Below are positions 57,343 to 64,000 of a stretch of 64,000 bases of DNA, piece by piece. Origin of the DNA: Candidatus Tisiphia endosymbiont of Melanophora roralis (GTDB taxonomy: Bacteria > Pseudomonadota > Alphaproteobacteria > Rickettsiales > Rickettsiaceae); the NCBI RefSeq assembly GCF_964026575.1, contig NZ_OZ032161.1, positions 496,001 through 560,000 of the forward strand, given 5' to 3'. The position numbers and the translations under genes are program-made. The notes under the pieces are model-generated. The model was not told the DNA's origin. It was given only the letters and a program-made list of their open reading frames with translations, and did not search any database. The first letter of the stretch is position 1, and each line of letters starts with the position of its first letter.

Positions 57343-59415
57343 TCATTTAAAGGTATTTCTAAGTACTTTTTTTTCTTGAGTTACATTAAAACCAATATCT
57401 TGCAAAGATGTAGTAAACTCATTGCATCTCGTTACTAAATCGCTAATTATATCACTAAACTCACTAATTGAAACTACTTGGTCTATTCCTTCAATGCCTA
57501 ATTCAATTTTTTCTTCTTTACTCCACCATCTTTCTACAGACCAATTTTTATCACTGTCAAATTCATTTATCGAAACTATCTTACACCTCTTATCATGATT
57601 AAGAGTTGCAAAATACTTCTTATTGCCCTTAAAAGCATTATATAAATTAACAGCTTCTTTTAAGTCATCTTGCTCAATATCAAATCTGTAGATATCTCTA
57701 CTTTCACCTATTTCACTGACCAAATAAGTGAATACAGGATCAGTTTGAATATCAGAAATATCAGATTTTTTTGTAATTGCTAAAATATAGGTCTTTTTTT
57801 GTGTTGTAAAAAATGTCTTTAATGGCAAAGAAATAATTGCATCAATATAGCAACTATCTAAAATATATTGCCTTAAATTTTTATCATTCTGTCTATTAAA
57901 TATACCGTCAGGTACAACTATAAAAGCCTTGCCACCTTTTTTTAGAGCTTTAATGATCCACTCCATAAAAAGCCCTTCAATACCCATGGCATTGATTTTA
58001 TAGTGATTTTTTAAAGTAAGATTCTTAGATATTTCTTTTTTTAAATTACTACTTCCGCTAGTAACATAAGGGGGATTTGTTAAAATTAAATCATATTTCT
58101 CTTCTTCTGCTTCAGAAAGCGTACCAAGTATGGAGTTTGTTTTTAAAATGAAACTATCATTAAATATTTTAGCAAATTCTTTAGTTAGTCCAATATTGCC
58201 TTTTATAAGTTCACAAAAATAAATAAGCATATTGGCTTTTGCTAAAATGATGGTTTTTTGTTCATCTTTGTCAAAACCTTTATCAAAACCAACTATTTTA
58301 ACTTTTTGTATTATTTTATTGTTTTCAACTTTAAACAGCTTATCAAGATTGTCTTTTATAAATTCTAATGGAAATTTACCCACTACGCATGCTGGATCAC
58401 AAATAGTCATCCCATCTTTTAGCGCACCTTCTGCCATTTCGTTGATAGCACGAACAACTTTAATCGGAGTAAAAAACTGCCCCCATTTCTTTTTACTGAT
58501 ACTTTCTTTTAAAAAACTTTCGAATAACTTACTTTTAAAATCATGGTCAATATGTTCAAGTTTCCCATAATCTCTAAACTTGTGTAACACTTTTCTAAAG
58601 ACTGTTCCATAACTATCAACAGCTTTTTGTTCTTTACTGATAAATAGGCTACCATTTATTATGGTGGTCTTGTCTAGGGCATTTTCAGGAAACAGCTCCT
58701 TTATTTGTGGTCTGATAATATTTGCGTAATGTTGCAAAACTGTGTTAGTTTCATTGCCTTCTTCATACATCCTGAGTAAAGTATAAAAATTATAAGTACC
58801 TTGCAATATTTTTAAATCACTTAGATATTTGAATATAAATAATTCAACAAATGTGTATAAGCAATTCTCAGGGGTTGCACCACTAACACTCCAAACATCT
58901 TGCCATATTTGTTTTGCTAAGTCGGTTGGATTGATTAGTTTTTTTGGTAAGATTTTATCATTTTTTTCATTTATTGATTGTATTATTTCATTGATAACTT
59001 TTTGCAAGTTTGTATCTTTGGAGTCAAAAAGATACTTAAAATCATCACCTTTTTCGTTTTTTACGTTATTACCAGTAGCAACATTAATCCATACCGTTTC
59101 TTGGGTATCAGTTGCAATAATTAATTTTGTTTTTAGTTTTTTGGCAACCTCAATTTCTTGCAAAATGGCATTATTTTTTTTATCCTTGGTATTAAAGTTT
59201 TCAGGTAGTTTAAATTCCACAATAGCAATAACTTCTTTTTGTTTTGTGATAATGGCATCAACTCTCTTGTTTGATACATCCCCATAATCTATACTTCTTA
59301 TTATATCAGCTTTTTTTAAAGCACTAATAGTTGTTGCACCAATATTATAAAAATTCCAAGTCCCTATTTTTTGAGGATTCTTGATTAAATCTCGTTGCAG
59401 AAGTTCTTCGCTCAT
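57343..59415 (-). CDS. Fused nuclease and N6-adenine methylase (R-M part of a type IIG/I-like system)
   Basis: 690 residues from the ATG at 59415; a TTG five codons upstream is possible. Residues 1-160 are a type I HsdR N-terminal-like nuclease domain with Asp53 and Glu67-x-Lys69 (RVDAIITKQKEVIAIVEFKL). Residues 290-620 are an HsdM-type methylase with WGQFFTPIKVVRAI, motif I CDPACVVGKF (339-348) and NPPY at 447-450. Motif I normally reads DPACGSG, so a Gly is replaced by Val. The stop lies just after an A8 tract; one base fewer would fuse it with the S part to about 1224 residues, the size of AloI-like enzymes. Confidence 0.85.
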   Translation of the reverse strand: MSEELLQRDLIKNPQKIGTWNFYNIGATTISALKKADIIRSIDYGDVSNKRVDAIITKQKEVIAIVEFKLPENFNTKDKKNNAILQEIEVAKKLKTKLIIATDTQETVWINVATGNNVKNEKGDDFKYLFDSKDTNLQKVINEIIQSINEKNDKILPKKLINPTDLAKQIWQDVWSVSGATPENCLYTFVELFIFKYLSDLKILQGTYNFYTLLRMYEEGNETNTVLQHYANIIRPQIKELFPENALDKTTIINGSLFISKEQKAVDSYGTVFRKVLHKFRDYGKLEHIDHDFKSKLFESFLKESISKKKWGQFFTPIKVVRAINEMAEGALKDGMTICDPACVVGKFPLEFIKDNLDKLFKVENNKIIQKVKIVGFDKGFDKDEQKTIILAKANMLIYFCELIKGNIGLTKEFAKIFNDSFILKTNSILGTLSEAEEEKYDLILTNPPYVTSGSSNLKKEISKNLTLKNHYKINAMGIEGLFMEWIIKALKKGGKAFIVVPDGIFNRQNDKNLRQYILDSCYIDAIISLPLKTFFTTQKKTYILAITKKSDISDIQTDPVFTYLVSEIGESRDIYRFDIEQDDLKEAVNLYNAFKGNKKYFATLNHDKRCKIVSINEFDSDKNWSVERWWSKEEKIELGIEGIDQVVSISEFSDIISDLVTRCNEFTTSLQDIGFNVTQEKKVLRNTFK
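57367..57374 (-). promoter_or_regulatory. A8 homopolymer at the methylase/specificity junction
   Basis: Eight consecutive A on the minus strand (T on the plus strand). Loss of one A changes the reading from EKKVLRNTFK-stop to EKKYLEIPLNDCSYFKLFIG and on through the S frame. It is a candidate phase-variation or programmed frameshift site. Confidence 0.7.
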
Positions 59416-59438
59416 AATTAAATCACACAATTATTCAA

Positions 59439-59583
59439 TAGACCTCTTGCGAAATTCGCTTCTGTTAGGGAATTTGTAGGAGACACGGAACGGAAAACCT
59501 CAGCGTACTCTAGTGTACGTGAGGATTTGAGTACCGGTATCACGCAAAATTACCAGCAGAAGTAGAATTACGCAAGAGGTCTA
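59439..59583. repeat. Palindromic element family E, copy E5
   Basis: Arms TAGACCTCTTGCGAAATTC and GAATTACGCAAGAGGTCTA with the family E interior (TGTACGTGAGGATTTGAGTACC). It lies 24 bases upstream of the methylase start. The remaining 59584-59712 shows no gene. Confidence 0.88.
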
Positions 59584-59830
59584 ATAACAAATCAAAAGTA
59601 GTATTATTGTCCCTTATTATATCCAAAACAAAACTCATCGACAATAGATATTTAAGATATTTTTTACTAATCTTATGAAATTGTCCAATAACGCGAATTC
59701 GGGTAAACTGTAATTTATACAACATAGGTTAGAAAATATGCATCTTTTTAAAAATAAAAAGCAATAAATGCTTTAAATAGTCAAAATTTCAGTTTATTAT
59801 AACTTTATAATTAAAATATCATGGTTTCTT

Positions 59831-60568
59831 ATGGAAGATGTTAATAACTATTGGGATAATTCAAAATACCAGTATTGTGCATATGCTGAGAGGTTGCTTA
59901 AGGAGTTAATTTTGCTAAATGAAAAAGTAAAGCAACCAATAAACATGTATGAAGTCAAAAAAGGCATCTACTATGCTAAAAAATATCATGGCAGTCAAAT
60001 GAGGCAGTCCGGCGAGCCGTATTATTCCCATCCGATTGAAGTGGCGTATATGCTTGCCCAGTACACAGCCCTAGAAATTCCACGATTGTTTAGAACCGAC
60101 ATTATTGTTACCGCATTACTGCACGATACCATTGAAGATACACAACTTACCGAAAAGATGATTGCCTATATTTTTGGCAGTCAAGTGGCTAGTCAAGTGC
60201 AAGACTTGACTAGGGTCAAGCCTCATGGCAAGATTAGCTCGGCGGAAACACTAGATTTATTAATTCAACAAAAAAAATATGATGTAGCATTGATTAAAAT
60301 TTTTGATCGGATTCATAATTTAGAAACTCTAGGAGCAAAATCACTAGAAAAAGCTAAAAAGATAGTAGAAGAAACTGTAATACATTTTTTAACTTTAGCT
60401 ATGCATTTAAAAATACCAACAGTAACAAAACGAATTATTACATTATGTTGTCAACATTTATCTATACCTCTACATAAGGCTTTTGTGGATAATTCCCGAC
60501 CTCTTTCTCCAACTTTTCAAAATGAAATAGTCCGAATGCAAAACCTATGCAAACTGGAAGCAATATAA
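59831..60568 (+). CDS. SpoT-like (p)ppGpp hydrolase, HD domain only (copy 3)
   Basis: 245 residues. The N-terminal half is nearly identical to copy 1 (MEDVNNYWDNSKYQYCAYAE), and the C-terminal half is closer to copy 2 (ETLDLLIQQKKYDVALIKIF), which suggests recombination between paralogues. The HD residues are present (KYHGSQMRQSGEP, ALLHDTIED, KIFDRIHN). Its last 107 bases overlap the end of proP copy 3 on the other strand. Confidence 0.88.
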   Translation: MEDVNNYWDNSKYQYCAYAERLLKELILLNEKVKQPINMYEVKKGIYYAKKYHGSQMRQSGEPYYSHPIEVAYMLAQYTALEIPRLFRTDIIVTALLHDTIEDTQLTEKMIAYIFGSQVASQVQDLTRVKPHGKISSAETLDLLIQQKKYDVALIKIFDRIHNLETLGAKSLEKAKKIVEETVIHFLTLAMHLKIPTVTKRIITLCCQHLSIPLHKAFVDNSRPLSPTFQNEIVRMQNLCKLEAI

Positions 60569-61808
60569 TCATTATCCCCCAATGATGCCAATATTCAGTT
60601 AAGTAAACAATTGCAAAAGGGGTAACTACATACATTAAGGCACGAGATATGGCAAAGATAAGACTAGCACAACTAAAACGTTTAAAGACAGGAAAATGTT
60701 TATAATATATTGCTTGTCCTAGGCTAGGACCGGTAGGTGCAAATAACATAGCGAATAATTGAATTAAAAATATATCAAACGAGCTATTAACATTATTTAA
60801 TAAATAAGGACAAGCTAAAGCAAATAGACAAAATATTAATAACAAAGTTTTTATAATTTTTAACGGGTATATTTTATAACTTAAATATGTTAATATTAAA
60901 GTGCTTAAGAAGGAAAATATGGAGAGAATAAAATTTTGATGAATGACCTGTTCAGCACTATAATCAAAAGAAGTTTTTAAAAGATTGCCACAATGCATAT
61001 AAGCAAAATAAAAACATACAGGACACATGCATTCTATTAGAAACAATGCTATTATTGTTACTTTATTAGCTTTTTCCTTCCATATTGGATTATTTTCTAG
61101 TTTTTTAAGATCTATGCTGCCAACATTTGAAGGCTGCTCAAAAGTTTTTTTTAGTTGACGCTTGGCGTCAGCAAATTCCGGTGTTTCTCTAAGACTGCTT
61201 CGAGCTGCTGTGCCAATTAATGCTATGCCTGCTCCCATCCAAAAGGCTATACGCCAATTAAATCCATAGGAGGTCACTAACGATGCTATGGCTAAAGCAG
61301 CAACTTCTCCTAAAGTAGTAAAAACGGAAATTGATGAAGAAATCGGATATTGGATTGGTGGGTTTATAGATTCAATTAAATAAAGTCTTGCTCCTACTGT
61401 CTCTCCCATAACGGATATTCCTTGTAGTATACGGCATATGGTGAGCAACCAAGAGGCTGTAATGCCTATTTGGGCGTAAGTAGGTAGATTAGCCATGGTA
61501 ATACATGATAAAGCCATCATAAAAGTCGTTATAATAACGGTAGTCTTACGCCCTATATTATCACCTAACCATCCAAATATTACTGCACCAACAGGCCTAA
61601 AAACAAAGGTAGAACAGAAAGCCGTAGCAGAGTAAATTGCTGTAGTATGTGGATCACTTTGAGGAAAAAACAACTCATTAAGAAATACCGCCATATGAAT
61701 GTAAAGCATCAAGTCAAAAGATTCCAAAAAAGTCCCAATCGATAATAACCCAACAGCTGATTTTTGTTCTTTCGTTAGGCTTCTTTGTTCTTGCTGGTAT
61801 CCTATCAT
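60462..61808 (-). CDS. ProP-like MFS transporter (copy 3)
   Basis: 448 residues. It starts MIGYQQEQRSLTKEQKSAVG like copy 1, and has LSIGTFLESFDLMLYIHMAV and FGWLGDNIGRKTTVIIT. Twelve membrane segments are visible. Convergent with spoT copy 3 and overlapping it. The upstream region is shared with copy 1. Confidence 0.88.
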   Translation of the reverse strand: MIGYQQEQRSLTKEQKSAVGLLSIGTFLESFDLMLYIHMAVFLNELFFPQSDPHTTAIYSATAFCSTFVFRPVGAVIFGWLGDNIGRKTTVIITTFMMALSCITMANLPTYAQIGITASWLLTICRILQGISVMGETVGARLYLIESINPPIQYPISSSISVFTTLGEVAALAIASLVTSYGFNWRIAFWMGAGIALIGTAARSSLRETPEFADAKRQLKKTFEQPSNVGSIDLKKLENNPIWKEKANKVTIIALFLIECMCPVCFYFAYMHCGNLLKTSFDYSAEQVIHQNFILSIFSFLSTLILTYLSYKIYPLKIIKTLLLIFCLFALACPYLLNNVNSSFDIFLIQLFAMLFAPTGPSLGQAIYYKHFPVFKRFSCASLIFAISRALMYVVTPFAIVYLTEYWHHWGIMIILLPVCIGFAFGLFHFEKLEKEVGNYPQKPYVEV

Positions 61809-62148
61809 TTACTCACCTTAAATATATCTTATTAATACTAATTAGATATTGATGATTTGGTTGAACGATAGCAAGAAAAAATAATATAGAAAATTGAAAT
61901 AATAAATCTTGGTTGTAACAATATCACAATTCTATAAACAAATTAGAAGGGGAAAAAGAGAGATTGGTAAGAATATAGGCTGAGATCAAAGGATGTTAAA
62001 TATCAGGACTAATATAGTTATGTGAGTAGAATATTGGATATTGTTTATATTATAAAAAATAATTAATTTTCATTAAAAATAAGTTGACTAATATTTTAGA
62101 ATTGATTCTAATTAAATTATGGTAATATAAATAAACTTATTAATACAA

Positions 62149-63411
62149 ATGAAAAATAACATGGCTGATGATTTTGATGATGGAGATAAAGGTAAAGAAG
62201 AGGTGGCAGGTTCATCTCAACTTGAGAATATTATTAATAATATCAAATCCCGAATGCATTCCACTAACCCAGCTGAACTAGAGAGGCTTAGTCGTGATAT
62301 AGATAGTTTTTCAACTGCTAACATCCCGGAAAAGATACTAGAGATATTGAAAACAATACAAGCTATTGTGAACGAAAGGAAAGAACGTGCTGAACAGTAT
62401 ATGCTTTACAGTCAAGAGGAAAAAATTAGAGAGGCAGCAGCAGAAGAAGCTAAGTTACAAGAATCCATAGCACTTTTAGAAAAAGCAGCAAACGAAAAAC
62501 GAGAAGAGGAGTTAAAACAACATATTGCTGAATATACATCTAAAGCATTTCAAGACAAGTTTGATGAACTATTAAAGGAAGAGGATGATCTTGTAAAAAA
62601 AGCAGCAAATGATCAGAATTCTTTAACTGATCAAGAAAAAGCCAAATTAATGGGGCAATATACAAGTAAAGAAGAAAAAGAAGAGGCTGAAAAGAAACAA
62701 CAAGAAATAAGCCAATATTGGGGAAAGCATTACGCTATTAAAGATAAAGCTAATAAATCCATCAATTATAGAAAAGACCAAATTAAAGTTAATGAGGCAA
62801 TAATTAACCGTTCTGATACTCCTGAACCAGTAAAAGATAAGGCTCGTCAAGATAATGCAGTACATAATCAAAAAATCAAAGAACATGAAGAAAATTTAAA
62901 GGTTCTTGCACCAAAAGAACAAAAAAGAGAAGAAAATAGAAGGAAAATTCTTGCTTTAGTAAATAGCAGCCAACCTGAGTTAGCGATAGAAAGATTACAA
63001 AAACATCATAACTATCATATAAAAGAATATGATCAAGCAAGGCAACAAGATCCCAATCATCAAGGATATCATGAGCTGCACTCAATGATCATAAAATTAG
63101 GTGGTCATAAAAAATTAGGGTTACCTAAACCGAAATATCCAGTACAGGAACAACTAGTTGCAACTCCTCAAAATACAAAAGATTCTTCGGTGGAGAATAA
63201 GCCTGAACCTATAGAGCATCCTGTTGCCAAAAATCCTAAAGAATATGCCCAAGCTATCAAAGAAAGTTTAAAACAAAGCCAAGAATCATCCAAAAAAGTT
63301 AGCTCAGCGGTAAATGAAGATCACGCACAAGCCAAAGGGGAAACCCAAAGTGCTAGTGCTAAGTTTGCACAACGACGAAAAGCCATGATGGCAGGACATG
63401 GTGGTAGATAA
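62149..63411 (+). CDS. Coiled-coil protein of a mobile-type unit, unknown function
   Basis: 420 residues, highly charged, with long heptad-like stretches (EEKIREAAAEEAKLQESIAL, EEKEEAEKKQQEISQYWGK, KEHEENLKVLAPKEQKREEN) and no membrane segment or signal peptide. The C-terminus is Ser/Lys rich (KFAQRRKAMMAGHGGR). I do not recognise the family. A decayed copy of its start occurs at 21406 beside another spoT/proP pair, so it travels with them, and it is probably part of a rickettsial amplified element. Confidence 0.7.
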   Translation: MKNNMADDFDDGDKGKEEVAGSSQLENIINNIKSRMHSTNPAELERLSRDIDSFSTANIPEKILEILKTIQAIVNERKERAEQYMLYSQEEKIREAAAEEAKLQESIALLEKAANEKREEELKQHIAEYTSKAFQDKFDELLKEEDDLVKKAANDQNSLTDQEKAKLMGQYTSKEEKEEAEKKQQEISQYWGKHYAIKDKANKSINYRKDQIKVNEAIINRSDTPEPVKDKARQDNAVHNQKIKEHEENLKVLAPKEQKREENRRKILALVNSSQPELAIERLQKHHNYHIKEYDQARQQDPNHQGYHELHSMIIKLGGHKKLGLPKPKYPVQEQLVATPQNTKDSSVENKPEPIEHPVAKNPKEYAQAIKESLKQSQESSKKVSSAVNEDHAQAKGETQSASAKFAQRRKAMMAGHGGR

Positions 63412-63434
63412 TAACATAAATTAAGGAGATTATT

Positions 63435-64000
63435 ATGAAAACTAAAAGAGTAAATTTACCTGATAATGCAGGGGAAAGGAAGACAATAGATAATTACTTG
63501 AAAAATACATTGAATAACAAAAAAGATTTCATTAATCTACAAAAGGTATATGACGAAAATAGAAGATCGGAAGAATCCGAGATGTATAATACTAATGCTA
63601 ACTTAAGAGGACTAACAATATCAAGCAATAAAGATAGTGCATGGGAGTTCTTTTTGTACTTATCAATAGGGGTAAAAGAAGCATCTTTTTATTTAGCATC
63701 AAGTTTTTGGGAAGGATTTGGTACAACAAAAGATGAATTCTTAGCTTATTTATCTATGGCAATAGGGGGCAAGCTAGGTGACAAAAAATCAATTGAACTG
63801 GCTGGTAATGAGCCTATTCCAAAGGAAGCTAAGGATTTAGCAGACAAGTGCGTAGTACAGATTAACAAAAACGCAAGAGAAGTAGGAAGTAAAAAAATTA
63901 CCTATGAACAAGCTATAGGCTACGGTAAACTAGTTGATAAAATATTGTCTGCTAATGCTAAACCAACATTTGCAGACAATATTCAAGAGGGTGAAATAAA
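63435..64000 (+). CDS. Hypothetical protein, continues beyond window edge
   Basis: 188 codons are visible from the ATG at 63435, which has AAGGAG seven bases upstream. The start is MKTKRVNLPDNAGERKTIDN, and a moderately hydrophobic stretch FFLYLSIGVKEASFYLASSF lies near residue 75. It follows the coiled-coil gene by 23 bases, suggesting co-transcription. I do not recognise the family. Confidence 0.65.
   Translation, partial: MKTKRVNLPDNAGERKTIDNYLKNTLNNKKDFINLQKVYDENRRSEESEMYNTNANLRGLTISSNKDSAWEFFLYLSIGVKEASFYLASSFWEGFGTTKDEFLAYLSMAIGGKLGDKKSIELAGNEPIPKEAKDLADKCVVQINKNAREVGSKKITYEQAIGYGKLVDKILSANAKPTFADNIQEGEI

Larger units (their letters stand above)
59713..62200. repeat. Duplicated unit: spoT, proP and the start of the coiled-coil gene (copy 2)
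   Basis: The sequence from TTAGAAAATATGCATC to ATGGCTGATGATTTTGATGA corresponds to 18775-21507 in the same order and orientation, without the 186-base insertion of the other copy. It is the more complete copy, as the coiled-coil gene is intact here. Confidence 0.75.

Noticed and set aside
59540-59725. 61-residue frame on the minus strand
   Set aside because: Begins in spacer and ends in palindromic element E5; no support.

Overview
The window comes from an AT-rich, obligate intracellular alphaproteobacterium of the family Rickettsiaceae: Rickettsia itself or a close relative such as the Torix/Tisiphia or Megaira lineages. The evidence is a scattered core gene set with short operons, families of Rickettsia-type palindromic repeats filling nearly every intergenic gap, amplified ProP-like transporters and stand-alone SpoT hydrolase genes, CarD, an orphan purC, ankyrin proteins, and a high load of broken genes. 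Exact species placement is not possible from the sequence alone.

Layout. 0-5.5 kb: a partial cyclase gene, the complex I block nuoI-J-K-L, purC and an ExoD-like gene, all on the minus strand. 5.5-17.5 kb: housekeeping genes (NitT/TauT-type ATPase, tolB, cmk, rpsA, murA, carD, xerD) and three tRNAs (Thr-CGT, Val-GAC, Cys-GCA), separated by gaps made largely of palindromic repeats. These include four 245-255 bp composite elements, a nested pair of elements, and a 330 bp MITE-like insertion with 13 bp terminal repeats. 17.5-28.5 kb: a frameshifted ankyrin gene, two convergent overlapping spoT/proP pairs, an MsbA-type exporter and two further MFS transporters. 28.6-38.7 kb: murE, a secreted kinase-fold-like protein, recF, mutS, recJ and a methyltransferase. 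38.7-45.6 kb: a repeat protein, then a minus-strand cluster of an SF1 helicase with a small partner, a NUDIX hydrolase and a HaeIII-type restriction-modification pair. That pair lies between two copies of the leuS 3' end. 45.6-51.3 kb: leuS, a DUF3576 protein, an intradiol dioxygenase-like protein, an LptM-like mini-lipoprotein, a TlpA-like thioredoxin and SppA.

51.3-64 kb is accessory. It holds an Rpn nuclease remnant, a Phd/VapC pair whose toxin gene carries an in-frame palindromic insertion with one amber stop, a HigA-like remnant, an IS481-type element whose transposase has an amber codon, an IS110-type element, a restriction-methylation-specificity system split by an A8 tract, and a third spoT/proP pair. 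The last is followed by two unrecognised genes; a decayed copy of the first of these lies at 21.4 kb, so the 18.8-21.5 kb and 59.7-62.2 kb segments are copies of one mobile-type unit.

How it fits together: core genes cover respiration, cell-wall synthesis (murA, murE), envelope assembly (tolB, MsbA, DUF3576, SppA), DNA repair (mutS, recJ, recF) and translation. The accessory part is rich in DNA modification, stress-alarmone hydrolysis, transport and mobile DNA. The most distinctive loci are the slippage-prone R-M-S system with three recognition modules (55.7-59.4 kb), the HaeIII-like system flanked by leuS tail copies, the spoT/proP overlap pairs, the secreted kinase-like protein and the composite repeats. 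No CRISPR array or rRNA was found.
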